Assembly: GCA_937920235.1 (NCBI GenBank)
Contig: CALGUK010000034.1
Coordinates: 62,001-126,000, forward strand
Length of the DNA stretch: 64,000 bases
From: an uncultured Clostridia bacterium
Lineage (GTDB): Bacteria > Bacillota > Clostridia > Oscillospirales > Acutalibacteraceae
Direction: 5' to 3'
A program made the translations under genes and the position numbers. A model generated the notes under the pieces. The model saw only the letters and a list, made by a program, of their open reading frames with translations, searched no databases and had not been told where the DNA came from. Of this stretch, positions 17,597-26,930 are shown piece after piece (position 1 is the stretch's first letter; each line of letters opens with the position of its first letter).

Positions 17597-18718
17597 TCAG
17601 TTGTTTTCAAGATTTTTCTGTGATTGCAATTTAAGATAAGCATTTATAAATCCGTCAAGATCGCCGTCCATAACAGCGTTTATATTGCCGTTTTCAAAAG
17701 AGGTTCTGTGGTCCTTTGCAAGAGTGTACGGCATAAAAACGTATGATCGAATCTGACTTCCCCAAGCAATTTCCTTGTGATCGCCCTTTATATCTTCAAT
17801 TTTTGCAAGATGCTCACGCTCTTTGATCTCAATAAGCTTTGATTTGAGCATTGTCATGGCAACCTCGCGGTTCTGATGCTGGCTTCTTTCAACCTGGCAG
17901 GAAACCACTATACCCGTGGGCTTATGAGTAAGTCTTACAGCCGATGATGTTTTGTTAACCTTCTGTCCGCCTGCACCGCTTGCTCTGTAAACAGCCATTT
18001 CAATATCGTCAGGATTGATGTCAACATTTGTGTCCTCATCTATTTCGGGCATAACCTCAAGAGATGCAAATGATGTGTGTCTTCTTCCCGAAGCATCAAA
18101 CGGAGATACTCGCACAAGTCGGTGAATACCTGCCTCACTCTTCATAAAACCGTAAGCATTTTCACCCTCAATAAGAATTGATGCAGATTTAAGTCCCGCT
18201 TCGTCACCGTCAAGATAGTCGAGAGTTGAAACCTTATATCCGTGACGTTCACCCCATCTGTTATACATTCTGAAAAGCATCTGAGCCCAGTCCTGAGCTT
18301 CTGTTCCGCCTGCTCCTGCGTGAAACGTGAGAATAGCATTCTTCGAATCGTATTCACCTGTCAGCAATGTGGCCAGAGTCTGTGCATCAAGGTCTTTTTC
18401 AAACTGCTCAACACCTTGATTACATTCGTCAACAAGGCTCTCGTCTTCCTCCTCATCTGCCAATTCAATCATCACAAGCGCATCCTCATAATCGGATTTC
18501 AGCTTTTCATATGCCGACACTCTGTTCTTGAGAGCGCTTGTACGCTGAAGAACCTTCTGAGAATTCTGGATATCATCCCAAAAACCTTCCTGTGCCTGCT
18601 GTTCTTCGAGATAAGAGATTTCTTTTTTCATCTTTTCAAGACCTAACGCATCTGCCAGATTGGAAAGCTCTTCCTCGTGTGCAATAAGTCGTAATTTTAA
18701 TTCCTCAAACTGAAGCAT
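17597..18718 (-). CDS. prfB: Peptide chain release factor 2
   Basis: 373 residues. The RF2 anticodon-like VSPFDA (SPF) and the catalytic [19 protein letters not shown] (GGQ) are present. RF2 terminates translation at UGA and UAA. The usual programmed frameshift is absent: where most prfB genes have CTT TGA C, this one reads GGT CTT GAA AAG in a continuous frame (around 18636-18645), so RF2 cannot be self-regulated that way. ATG 18718 has GCGAGG upstream. Confidence 0.96.
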   Translation of the reverse strand: MLQFEELKLRLIAHEEELSNLADALGLEKMKKEISYLEEQQAQEGFWDDIQNSQKVLQRTSALKNRVSAYEKLKSDYEDALVMIELADEEEDESLVDECNQGVEQFEKDLDAQTLATLLTGEYDSKNAILTFHAGAGGTEAQDWAQMLFRMYNRWGERHGYKVSTLDYLDGDEAGLKSASILIEGENAYGFMKSEAGIHRLVRVSPFDASGRRHTSFASLEVMPEIDEDTNVDINPDDIEMAVYRASGAGGQKVNKTSSAVRLTHKPTGIVVSCQVERSQHQNREVAMTMLKSKLIEIKEREHLAKIEDIKGDHKEIAWGSQIRSYVFMPYTLAKDHRTSFENGNINAVMDGDLDGFINAYLKLQSQKNLENN

Positions 18719-18803
18719 AAACTAACCTCGCGTATATATAAATTTGATTTGTCACTTGTCCGTTATTATTTCATAGAATGTAATAAGATAACCGCAATTA
18801 AAA

Positions 18804-18841
18804 GCAAAGGTAAGCGACCTGCTTTACAAAACAGCCTTTGC
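18804..18841 (-). terminator. Probable terminator after the pro operon
   Basis: Minus strand GCAAAGG ... CCTTTGC followed by TTTTAATT, with a long 24-nt loop. Moderate strength. Confidence 0.5.
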
Positions 18842-18873
18842 CGAAGCGGATATGATATATAAATCCGGAGATG

Positions 18874-19695
18874 CTACTGTTCACTTGTATTTTCCGTAGC
18901 AGCGGCATCTTCCGACGCACTTTCGGATGATGTCTCCTCGGAACTCGGTTCGGTTGAAGAAGCTTCCTCTTTATCAAGAACATTCACGTCCTCCAGCTCC
19001 GAATCGGGTTTGTGCTCTGTTGTGGCAACCTCCGGTGCGGTCGTATTCTGAATTGCCGAGATAAACAGATTACCGTCATTTTCGCGCAATGTGATTTTTA
19101 TATATTTGTCCGGTGTGGGAGCTATCATCTCACCGTTTTCACTTTGCTCCCACGCATCACCCGACAAGCACGCAACCGTCAGCACCACCGTATCCGTTGT
19201 TTTTGATACCTCGATAACGTCAGGGGTATAAATCGGCGTGACGCCCGTAAGAGGAACCGTGTATATTTCGGCAGAATTATCATATACAAAATCAATGCCG
19301 TATCCCTCTATTGTTGAATGGACAGGAGCAATTTCCGTTCCGAACAACTCCTTGAACTCCTCCTCCACAGCGGTTTTCGGTATGGCCAAGCCGTTCTCAT
19401 TGCTCTCAAATGTATCGGGAGCAATATCGTTTTTCAGGAGTGACCAGAGCGAAATTTCCATAAGCTGACTCATATCCGCCTTTGTTATATCGTCAAATGA
19501 ATCAGGGTCGATAAGCACAACGGGTGTCAGAATTTTCTCATATTCCTCATAGTTATTTCTCTTGTCCAAAGCCGTACTTATTGCACCGACCAGCGCAGAT
19601 ATAACGGTAATAAGTCCTATTACAGCTGAAATGACAACTGCAAGACCTATCGGAAATGCCCATTTATGATTGGCTTTTTTCTGCTTGTTTGACAT
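18874..19695 (-). CDS. Membrane-anchored protein of unknown function with acidic Ser/Thr tail
   Basis: About 273 residues. One N-terminal membrane segment (about 14-38), a soluble extracellular domain of ~170 residues, and a low-complexity Glu/Ser/Thr tail of ~50 residues with no further anchor. No family recognised. The ATG at 19695 has AAGGTGA at proper spacing; an upstream GTG at 19704 overlaps the proA stop and is less likely. It is the third gene of proB-proA and may be co-transcribed without sharing their function. Confidence 0.78.
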   Translation of the reverse strand: MSNKQKKANHKWAFPIGLAVVISAVIGLITVISALVGAISTALDKRNNYEEYEKILTPVVLIDPDSFDDITKADMSQLMEISLWSLLKNDIAPDTFESNENGLAIPKTAVEEEFKELFGTEIAPVHSTIEGYGIDFVYDNSAEIYTVPLTGVTPIYTPDVIEVSKTTDTVVLTVACLSGDAWEQSENGEMIAPTPDKYIKITLRENDGNLFISAIQNTTAPEVATTEHKPDSELEDVNVLDKEEASSTEPSSEETSSESASEDAAATENTSEQ

Positions 19696-19700
19696 TAAAT

Positions 19701-20939
19701 TCACCTTACCTGACCGTTTCCGTATATTTTATATTTAAAGGAATTTAATTGCTCAAGACCCAGCGGGCCTCTTGCGTGAAGCTTTTGGGTTGAAATACCT
19801 ATTTCAGCTCCGAAGCCGAATTCACCGCCGTCAGTAAACCTTGTGCTTGCATTATGATATACAGCAGAGGAATCTACCGTATTCATAAACTTTTCGGCAT
19901 TTTCAAGATTTTCCGTAACGATACATTCGCTGTGACCCGTAGAATATTTTCTTATATGCTCGGTTGCCTCTTCAAGAGAAGAAACGATTTTAACCGATAT
20001 TTTGTAATCAAGGTATTCGGCTGCCCAATCCTCTTCCGTGGCAACTTGAATATCGGGACATATTTCACGACTGATTTCGTCACCGTAAATTATCACATTC
20101 TTCTCGTCAAGTCTCACCTTGACGGCAAGAAGTGCAAGCTCTGCAATGTTTTTGTGAATAAGCAGGCTTTCTGCCGTGTTGCACACTGAAATTCTTTGCG
20201 TTTTTGCGTTGAAAACAATATTCGCCGCCATATCAATATCTGCAAATTCATCAATATAAATATGACAGTTACCTGCTCCGGTTTCAATTACGGGAACGGT
20301 TGAGTTTTCAACAACTGCATTTATTAACTTTGCGCTTCCTCTCGGAATCAGCACATCAACATACTTGTTCAGCCTCATAAGTGCTGTGGAGCTTTCTCTC
20401 GTCGTGTCTCGGACAAGCTCAATTATATCCGGATTAAAGCCTTCTCTGCCAACAGCCTCACGCATTATATCCGTTATTGCCGAATTGGAATTAAAAGCTT
20501 CCTTTCCGCCTCGCAGAATAGCGGTATTACCCGATTTTATCGCAAGAGCAGCCGCATCGCTCGTAACATTAGGTCTGGCTTCATATATTATACCTATAAC
20601 ACCCAAAGGTGTGCTCACTCTCTGTATTTTTATTCCGTTCGGTCTCTCTGCTTCCCAGAGAACTCTGCCGACCGGATCGGGAAGAGAAATAACTCCTTCC
20701 ACACCCTGAGCCATACCCTCGACTCTGTCCTCATTCAGCATAAGACGGTCCAAAAGAGCCTCTGACATTCCGTTATTTTTTCCATTTTCAATATCTTTTC
20801 GGTTCGCTTCCAGGATTTTTCCGCAATTTGCTCTGAGAGCCTCTGCTATGGCTTTCAGTATTCTGTTTTTATCCTCTGTGGAAGCAACGGCAAGCTCAAC
20901 TGCCGCTTTTTTTACCCTTTTGCCGATTTCCGTAAGCAT
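19701..20939 (-). CDS. proA: Gamma-glutamyl phosphate reductase
   Basis: 412 residues. Aldehyde-dehydrogenase-fold enzyme: GVIGIIYEARPNVTSDAAAL, ILRGGKEA, the catalytic Cys in RISVCNTAES, and the conserved C-terminal RFTDGGEFGFGAEIGIST. It reduces gamma-glutamyl phosphate to the semialdehyde in proline synthesis. The ATG at 20939 lies 1 nt after the proB stop, with AAGGGGA upstream; an earlier in-frame start at 20981 lies inside proB. Confidence 0.96.
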   Translation of the reverse strand: MLTEIGKRVKKAAVELAVASTEDKNRILKAIAEALRANCGKILEANRKDIENGKNNGMSEALLDRLMLNEDRVEGMAQGVEGVISLPDPVGRVLWEAERPNGIKIQRVSTPLGVIGIIYEARPNVTSDAAALAIKSGNTAILRGGKEAFNSNSAITDIMREAVGREGFNPDIIELVRDTTRESSTALMRLNKYVDVLIPRGSAKLINAVVENSTVPVIETGAGNCHIYIDEFADIDMAANIVFNAKTQRISVCNTAESLLIHKNIAELALLAVKVRLDEKNVIIYGDEISREICPDIQVATEEDWAAEYLDYKISVKIVSSLEEATEHIRKYSTGHSECIVTENLENAEKFMNTVDSSAVYHNASTRFTDGGEFGFGAEIGISTQKLHARGPLGLEQLNSFKYKIYGNGQVR

Positions 20940-20940
20940 T

Positions 20941-21726
20941 TTATTTCCCCTTAAAAAAAGTTCCCACTTGCTTTCCGTCAAGTGCCTTATAAAGTTCTGT
21001 GGGATTTTCCCCGTTCATAACTATCGTGTCAATTCCCGCCGCCATAGTAATTTCTGCAGCGTGAAGCTTTGTAACCATTCCGCCCGTACCCAGCGTCGAG
21101 CCTTTTCCGCCCGCAATTTTATACAAATCCGCATCAATCTCCGTCACAAGAGGTATGAGCTTTGCGTCCTCGTTTTCAATCGGATTGGAATCGTAAAGGC
21201 CGTCAATATCCGTAAGAATGATCAGGGCATCAGCCTCTATGAGCTTTGCAACAATGGCTGACAGAGAATCGTTGTCGCCGTAAACAATTTCTTCAACGGC
21301 AACGCTGTCATTTTCATTTATAATCGGAATTGCCCCGAAATCAAAAAGCCTGTTAAATGTATTTACCAGATTCTCTCTTCTTTCATCATTTTCAACGTCA
21401 CTTTTGGTAATCAAAAGCTGTCCTACCGTATGACCGTATTCACCGAAAAGCTTATCATACATAAACATCAGCTCGCACTGACCGATGGTTGCGGCAGCCT
21501 GTTTGCCTGCTGTATCGGCAGGTTTTTCTTTTAATCCGAGCTTGCCTACACCTACACCGATCGCTCCGCTTGTCACGAGAGCAACCTCAATGCCCGAGTT
21601 GACAATATCCGAAAGCACGCTGACAAGCTTATGCATTCTTCTTATATTTGTTTTACCCGTATTATAGGTGAGCGTGGAAGTTCCCACCTTTACCACAATA
21701 CGTTTTACACTCTTTAACACTGCCAT
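20941..21726 (-). CDS. proB: Glutamate 5-kinase, short form
   Basis: 261 residues. IVVKVGTSTLT, ALVTSGAIGVG and INENDSVAVEE define the amino-acid kinase fold. It phosphorylates glutamate, the first committed step to proline. It ends at the kinase domain, lacking the C-terminal PUA domain of the E. coli type. Translation is coupled to proA. Confidence 0.95.
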   Translation of the reverse strand: MAVLKSVKRIVVKVGTSTLTYNTGKTNIRRMHKLVSVLSDIVNSGIEVALVTSGAIGVGVGKLGLKEKPADTAGKQAAATIGQCELMFMYDKLFGEYGHTVGQLLITKSDVENDERRENLVNTFNRLFDFGAIPIINENDSVAVEEIVYGDNDSLSAIVAKLIEADALIILTDIDGLYDSNPIENEDAKLIPLVTEIDADLYKIAGGKGSTLGTGGMVTKLHAAEITMAAGIDTIVMNGENPTELYKALDGKQVGTFFKGK

Positions 21727-21756
21727 AATCTTACCCCGTAAAACTATATTTATATT

Positions 21757-21785
21757 ATTTTATCATAGTTTTTATACTTTAACAA
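21757..21785 (-). promoter_or_regulatory. Promoter for proBA
   Basis: Minus strand TTGTTA (21785-21780), 17 nt, TAAAAT (21762-21757), 31 nt upstream of the proB ATG. Confidence 0.5.
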
Positions 21786-21874
21786 CAGTTTTATTTCATT
21801 TATCTTTGTAACAAAAGATTTTTCTTCTCATACAATGGTACTGTCAAACGATAATTCTTACGGGAGGAATTTTT

Positions 21875-22708
21875 ATGTCAGATAACAAAAATTGCGCACC
21901 TGCAAAAATCAAGGAAGCTGTCTGCATAGATACGAACAGAGTTTATGATTCCTGTGCAGACAAAGATTGTCTTGAGGATTTAAGGGTTTATTTTACCGGC
22001 TCTGCACAATGTATAATTGACCGTGCCACAAATGTGCGGTGCAGAGGAGCTGAGGTACTTAATGCCTTTATAGAGGTCGAAAAGGTTCCGTTTAACCGCG
22101 GTTATTATTCGGTGGATATCACTTACTACTTCAAGGTTTTCCTTGATGTCTTTACGGGACACACAAATCCGCCCTGCACCGTTGACGGTCTTGCCTCCTT
22201 CTCAAAAAAATGCATTCTTTACGGTTCAGAGGGCAATGTAAAGGTATTTTCATCTGAGTTTGCCTGCAACGATGTTGACGAACAGCTTGATATGGTCAGC
22301 ACAAATCCGAAAGCCAAGGTACAGACGGTTGACCCGATTTGTCTCGATGCCAAGTTACGCACACCGTCCGAATGTGCTTCGTTCTGCTCCTGCTGTTGCT
22401 GTCAGCCGTCAAGACTTCCGAGATGCGTGTGCCGTTGCTTTGAAGGAGATTTTGACTGCTATGACGAAGAGCCTCAGAAGGCGGTTACGGTTACTCTCGG
22501 TATATTCACAATCGTCCAGCTTGAAAGAGATGTACAGATGCTCATACCTGCATACGACTTCTGTATTCCGAATAAGGAATGTTCCTGCGACAGCGAAAAT
22601 CCCTGCGATGCATTTCGCAGAATACAGTTCCCTGTCGACGAGTTTTTCCCGCCCAAAGAGGGTTGCCTGAAGGACAGCTATAAACCTTCCTGCGGTTGCG
22701 GTGACTAA
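21875..22708 (+). CDS. Cysteine-rich protein of unknown function
   Basis: 277 residues with about 27 cysteines, including CSCCCC, CVCRC and a terminal CGCGD. It has no signal peptide or membrane segment. The first ~120 residues contain KEAVCIDTNRVYDSCADKDC, a pattern I associate with conserved uncharacterised clostridial proteins, and alternating beta-type sequence. A strong RBS (GGGAGGAA) precedes the ATG. It is a single gene with its own terminator, convergent with pnp. Metal binding, redox-linked crosslinking or a spore or coat role are possible; none is shown. Confidence 0.8.
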   Translation: MSDNKNCAPAKIKEAVCIDTNRVYDSCADKDCLEDLRVYFTGSAQCIIDRATNVRCRGAEVLNAFIEVEKVPFNRGYYSVDITYYFKVFLDVFTGHTNPPCTVDGLASFSKKCILYGSEGNVKVFSSEFACNDVDEQLDMVSTNPKAKVQTVDPICLDAKLRTPSECASFCSCCCCQPSRLPRCVCRCFEGDFDCYDEEPQKAVTVTLGIFTIVQLERDVQMLIPAYDFCIPNKECSCDSENPCDAFRRIQFPVDEFFPPKEGCLKDSYKPSCGCGD

Positions 22709-22713
22709 AGAAA

Positions 22714-22737
22714 AAGCGAGGGTTTCATCCCTCGCTT
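22714..22737. terminator. Bidirectional terminator between the Cys-rich gene and pnp
   Basis: Perfect 9-bp stem AAGCGAGGG / CCCTCGCTT, loop of 6, with A/T tracts suited to termination from both sides. Confidence 0.85.
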
Positions 22738-22742
22738 AACTT

Positions 22743-24938
22743 TTATTCGTGATTGCGTCTGTTAAATCTTCTTTTTCCGCCGTCGCGTTTTCTGGGCTCT
22801 TCCTCAATCTCGTTTTCCGGAGTGAGTCCCTTTACCTCAATAAGAGCGTCGCGGCGAGAAAGATTAAGTCTGCCTTGGTCGTCAATTTCGAGAACCTTTA
22901 CAAGAACAGTGTCGCCTACATTGACAACATCCTCAACCTTTTCGGTACGCTTAACATCAAGGCGGCTGATATGAACAAGACCTTCCTTGCCGGGAGCAAT
23001 TTCAACAAATGCACCGAAGCTCATAAGACGTGTTACAACACCGTTGTAAATTGCACCGATTTCCGGATCCTTTGCAATGAGCTCAACAATTGAAAGAGCA
23101 CGCTTTGCGTTATCAATGTCAATACCGGAGATGAATACGCGTCCGTCTTCCTCAATGTCAATCTTAACATCGCAGTCTGCCTGGATTTTCTGAATAACCT
23201 TGCCCTGCTTACCGATAACATCACCAATTTTCTCGGGATCGATTTTTGTGGAAAGCATCTTCGGAGCATATTTTGAAAGCTCTGCACGAGGCTCTGAAAT
23301 GCAGGGAAGCATAATTTCATCGAGAATATAATTTCTTGCTTTGTGTGTTTTTGCAAAAGCTTCTTTGATGATTTCGGGTGTAAGTCCGTGTACCTTAAGA
23401 TCCATCTGGATAGCTGTGATACCCTTCTTTGTACCTGCCACCTTAAAGTCCATATCGCCGTAGAAGTCTTCAAGTCCCTGGATATCTACCATTGTCATAA
23501 AGTCGCCGTAAACACCCTCATCACCTGTGATAAGACCGCAGGAAATACCTGCTACGGGAGCCTTAATCGGAACACCTGCTGCCATAAGAGCAAGAGTTGA
23601 ACCGCAGATTGAACCCTGTGAGGTTGAACCGTTTGATGAAAGAACCTCTGAAACTACGCGGATTGCATAGGGGAACTCATCAACGGACGGTATAACGGGA
23701 ACAAGTGCCTTTTCTGCAAGAGCACCGTGACCGATTTCTCTTCTTCCCGGACCTCTTGAGGGCTTTGTTTCACCGACTGAGTATGAGGGGAAGTTGTAAT
23801 GATGAATATATCTCTTTTCTGTCTGCTCATCAAGACCGTCAAGCTGCTGTGCATCGCCCATAGGTCCGAGTGTTGCAACCGAAAGAACCTGTGTCTGTCC
23901 GCGGGTAAACATACCTGAACCGTGAGCACGGGCAATAAGGTCAACCTCTGCATTAAGAGGACGGATTTCGTCGATACCGCGTCCGTCAACTCGCTTATGC
24001 TCGTCCTTGAGCCAAGCGCGGACAACGTGCTTCTGAACAAGATACATAATCTCGTCAAGCTTTGCTTCGTTACCCTCAAATCTCTCGTCGAACTTTTCAT
24101 GAACTGCTTCATAAATCGGGAGAAGTGCTTCGTCACGGACAAGCTTGTCGTCTGTATCAAGGGCCTTCTTAACATCTTCAATGCAGAAAGCTTCGATTTC
24201 AGCCATAATTTCCGGATCCGGATCGGATGATTCATAAGCAAACTTCGGCTTGCCGACTTCATCGACAATTCCCTGAATAAACTTAACAATCTTCTTGTTC
24301 TCCTCATGACCTGCCATAATAGCGTCAAACATTGTGTCGTCGTCGATTTCGTTTGCGCCTGCCTCGATCATTGCAACAAGGTCAGATGTGGAAGCAACTG
24401 TCAGAACAAGATCTGATTTTGCTCTCTCCTCAAGATTGGGGTTGATAACGATTTTGCCCTCAACAAGACCAACATTCACACCGGAAACCGGACCGTCCCA
24501 GGGGATATCTGAAATAGCAATTGCGGCTGAAACACCGATCATAGCGGTAATTTCAGGTGAGCAGTCGGGATCAACGGACATAACCGTTGCAACAACGGAG
24601 CAGTCGTTTCTGAGGTCCTTGGGGAAAAGAGGACGGATAGGTCTGTCAATGCAACGAGAAGTGAGAATAGCCTTTTCACTTGCTCTGCCCTCTCGTCTCT
24701 GGAAAGAGCCGGGGATTCTGCCTACCGAGTACATTTTTTCTTCATAGTCAACTGAAAGCGGGAAGAAATCTACGCCTTCTCTGGGCTTAGCAGAAGCCGT
24801 AACAGTACAAAGAACTTCTGTTTCACCGTAACGGGCCATAACGGCGGCATTAGCGAGACCTGCCATTTTGCCTGTTTCAAGAGTCAATTTTCTGCCTGCA
24901 AGTTCGGTTTCCCAAACCTTAAAATTCTTGAAAAACAT
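22743..24938 (-). CDS. pnp: Polyribonucleotide nucleotidyltransferase
   Basis: 731 residues. Two RNase PH-type domains, then a KH domain (KIGDVIGKQGKVIQKIQ) and an S1 domain (IYNGVVTRLMSFGAFVEI), ending in a basic tail. It degrades mRNA 3' to 5' by phosphorolysis. It follows rpsO after 183 nt containing hairpins but no clear promoter, the conserved rpsO-pnp arrangement. Confidence 0.97.
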   Translation of the reverse strand: MFFKNFKVWETELAGRKLTLETGKMAGLANAAVMARYGETEVLCTVTASAKPREGVDFFPLSVDYEEKMYSVGRIPGSFQRREGRASEKAILTSRCIDRPIRPLFPKDLRNDCSVVATVMSVDPDCSPEITAMIGVSAAIAISDIPWDGPVSGVNVGLVEGKIVINPNLEERAKSDLVLTVASTSDLVAMIEAGANEIDDDTMFDAIMAGHEENKKIVKFIQGIVDEVGKPKFAYESSDPDPEIMAEIEAFCIEDVKKALDTDDKLVRDEALLPIYEAVHEKFDERFEGNEAKLDEIMYLVQKHVVRAWLKDEHKRVDGRGIDEIRPLNAEVDLIARAHGSGMFTRGQTQVLSVATLGPMGDAQQLDGLDEQTEKRYIHHYNFPSYSVGETKPSRGPGRREIGHGALAEKALVPVIPSVDEFPYAIRVVSEVLSSNGSTSQGSICGSTLALMAAGVPIKAPVAGISCGLITGDEGVYGDFMTMVDIQGLEDFYGDMDFKVAGTKKGITAIQMDLKVHGLTPEIIKEAFAKTHKARNYILDEIMLPCISEPRAELSKYAPKMLSTKIDPEKIGDVIGKQGKVIQKIQADCDVKIDIEEDGRVFISGIDIDNAKRALSIVELIAKDPEIGAIYNGVVTRLMSFGAFVEIAPGKEGLVHISRLDVKRTEKVEDVVNVGDTVLVKVLEIDDQGRLNLSRRDALIEVKGLTPENEIEEEPRKRDGGKRRFNRRNHE

Positions 24939-25079
24939 AATTTTTACCTTCCTTATAATTTATTTCACAAGGCAAAAATCTGTTTAGCAATAAATACAAT
25001 CTTCAATTTCTTGAAAACTCTATTTACCGCTAAATGCGAGAATTTCTGCCTTGTAATTTACTGTGGTTAAAAGCAATTC

Positions 25080-25109
25080 AAGGCAGATAAGCGAAAACCT
25101 ATCTGCCTT
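25080..25109 (-). terminator. Hairpin between rpsO and pnp (attenuator or processing site)
   Basis: 10-bp perfect stem AAGGCAGATA / TATCTGCCTT just after rpsO. On the minus strand the tail is GAATTGCTTTT, poor for full termination, so partial readthrough into pnp or RNase processing is likely. A further ACAAGGCA / TGCCTTGT pair lies between this hairpin and pnp. Confidence 0.55.
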
Positions 25110-25121
25110 AAAATTTTTTGA

Positions 25122-25385
25122 TTACTTACGAAGACCGAGTCTTGCAACGATTGAACGGTATCTTTCGATATCCTTCTTCTGAAGGTAAGCGAGAAGATTT
25201 CTTCTGCGACCAACCATCTTGAGAAGACCGCGACGTGAGTGATGGTCCTTCTTGTTAGCCTTAAGATGCTCTGTAAGGTCGTTTATTCTCTTTGTGAGAA
25301 CAGCAATCTGAACCTCGGGAGAACCTGTGTCGCCTTCGTGAGTAGCGTATTCAGCCATAATAGCCTGCTTTTCTGCCTGTGTCAT
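25122..25385 (-). CDS. rpsO: 30S ribosomal protein S15
   Basis: 87 residues: [34 protein letters not shown] and [14 protein letters not shown] are characteristic of S15, which binds 16S rRNA early in 30S assembly. Two ATGs lie in frame; the one at 25385 sits 8 nt from GAGGTG, the one at 25391 only 2 nt, so the downstream start is preferred. Confidence 0.96.
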   Translation of the reverse strand: MTQAEKQAIMAEYATHEGDTGSPEVQIAVLTKRINDLTEHLKANKKDHHSRRGLLKMVGRRRNLLAYLQKKDIERYRSIVARLGLRK

Positions 25386-25391
25386 TGTCAT

Positions 25392-25488
25392 TTCACCTCA
25401 TTATAATAAGCTTAGCTCAGATGCCCCAGGAGAAAGCAGGTGAATCACTCAACGAGTTTACTCAATCACCCGAGTGCACAGAGATAGC
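25392..25488 (-). promoter_or_regulatory. Structured 5' leader of rpsO
   Basis: About 100 nt between the likely transcription start and the rpsO start. It contains a GGTGA/TCACC helix enclosing GAGT-aa-ACTC. S15 represses its own mRNA in several bacteria through different leader folds; whether this one does is inference. Confidence 0.4.
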
Positions 25489-25494
25489 CTTGAT

Positions 25495-25523
25495 AGTATA
25501 ACACAAGAGTTTTCAAAAATCAA
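25495..25523 (-). promoter_or_regulatory. Promoter for rpsO
   Basis: Minus strand TTGATT (25523-25518), 17 nt, TATACT (25500-25495) with an extended TG. Confidence 0.6.
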
Positions 25524-25587
25524 GTGTTTTTTAATATTGTCTCCTAAACATATCAAAATACACCAAAATCGCAGGCATAGGCGGAGT

Positions 25588-26043
25588 TTACTTTTTTATC
25601 TCCTTGCCGAGAAAAACAATTGCGGCAACCGTATGAGCCGCGGCCACTACACAGAACGGGGTGACAACAATCGCAAGTGTCAACATCGACACCGAAAGTA
25701 CGGATAACAGCATTGTGACCGCATATACCAGCAAGAACGGAACAACTGTTGTGCAAACCAAACCCGTGGTCGTTTTTGAAACATATTTTCTGAAGACAAT
25801 TGCAAAAACAATTGCAATCAATACGAACACGATACCGAAAGCCATGGCAAAAATCGGACCGCCTTCCGAATGATATACGCTGTCAAGCAAGCCCCAGGCC
25901 GATTCGGGCAACAGTTCTGTTTTCCAGACATTCTCACCTAAAAAGTACAGAAGGTCTGTGAGAAGCCCGACTGCCGTTATAATGTAAAGCACATACAAAA
26001 TTACATAAAGAATTCTTTTTCCTTTTGAAACATTGTTTTTCAT
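25588..26043 (-). CDS. Small membrane protein of unknown function
   Basis: 151 residues with four predicted membrane helices (about 10-35, 63-86, 95-117, 120-145) and short loops. RBS AAGGAGGG. No family recognised, no obvious partner: rpsO lies upstream on the genome with its own promoter, and the dockerin gene upstream on the same strand ends 79 nt away. Confidence 0.72.
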   Translation of the reverse strand: MKNNVSKGKRILYVILYVLYIITAVGLLTDLLYFLGENVWKTELLPESAWGLLDSVYHSEGGPIFAMAFGIVFVLIAIVFAIVFRKYVSKTTTGLVCTTVVPFLLVYAVTMLLSVLSVSMLTLAIVVTPFCVVAAAHTVAAIVFLGKEIKK

Positions 26044-26122
26044 AAAACACCCTCCTTCAAAGTATTCTTTATAACATAATATAATGTCGGACTGTTAAGT
26101 CTTCTGTTTCTTAAAAACTTAA

Positions 26123-26767
26123 TTATTTTACTGTCACAATACACGTAAACTCATCAAGCACTTCCGTCTGTTTTGCATTTGCCAGCTTGAAATTAACCGT
26201 ATATGTTCCCTCCGCTTCGGGAGTAAATGCAAAATACTGATTTACCGCACCGCCGACAACTTCCGGTTCAGAATTATCAAAAGTTCTTTCAAGCACTTTA
26301 AGTTCAGGCTTGTCAACCTCGCACTGCCAGAAATATGCTGTACCTCCGGATGACTGTAACGGCCCCACAACAACACCGTCACCCATAATCGTCTCAACCT
26401 CGGTATCAATATTTCTGAGCTTTGCAGCTGCCTGTAATATAATTCTTGCATCGATTCCGTCAACCTGACCATCACAATTCACATCCGCAGTTTCTTTCAC
26501 ATAAGCTGTCTGCGGCTCCTCAAGGCCGGCAGCAAAGATCAAGCATTTACGGGCATCAAGCGAAGACACAGCTCCGTCTGCATTTATATCTCCTGCTCTG
26601 TAAGTGGACAAAGCAAAAAGAGTTGTCTCACTGTCGCTGTTGATAAGATCCTCCCACTTATCCGGCAACAAATCGGCAGGATGTTTTTCTTCGTCCTTTG
26701 CAAAACACGGAATGATACATACTCCCATCAAAACAACGCTCAAAATCAAACAAATAGTCCTTTTCAT
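26123..26767 (-). CDS. Secreted dockerin protein with chagasin (I42)-like C-terminal domain
   Basis: 214 residues. Signal peptide (about 1-23, ending CFA-K), then two dockerin type I calcium repeats (GDINADGAVSSLDARKCL and ADVNCDGQVDGIDARIIL, about 59-118). The C-terminal ~85 residues contain SSGGTAYFWQ and VVGGAVNQYFAFTPEAEGTY, resembling the loops of chagasin-family cysteine protease inhibitors; this second assignment is from motif shape only. Dockerins plug into cohesins, so the protein may be attached to a scaffold or to the cohesin-like protein at 48324. RBS AAGGAGTGA. Confidence 0.82.
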   Translation of the reverse strand: MKRTICLILSVVLMGVCIIPCFAKDEEKHPADLLPDKWEDLINSDSETTLFALSTYRAGDINADGAVSSLDARKCLIFAAGLEEPQTAYVKETADVNCDGQVDGIDARIILQAAAKLRNIDTEVETIMGDGVVVGPLQSSGGTAYFWQCEVDKPELKVLERTFDNSEPEVVGGAVNQYFAFTPEAEGTYTVNFKLANAKQTEVLDEFTCIVTVK

Positions 26768-26800
26768 ATATAATCACTCCTTAAAAAATATCTATAATTA

Positions 26801-26830
26801 ATTATATCACACACAACACGGCATCATCAA
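26801..26830 (-). promoter_or_regulatory. Promoter for the dockerin gene
   Basis: Minus strand TTGATG (26830-26825), 18-nt spacer, TATAAT (26806-26801), 34 nt before the ATG. Confidence 0.5.
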
Positions 26831-26930
26831 ATTTGCTGATATTACAATAAATTTGTGACATAATTTTAGCTATTTTCTCTAACTAAAAACATGTTCTATC
26901 ACCCCTTACACTATATATAACAACAATATA

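Noticed and set aside
23654..24328. 224-codon minus-strand frame
   Set aside because: Same-strand shifted frame inside pnp; Arg/Leu/Ser-rich with no family match.
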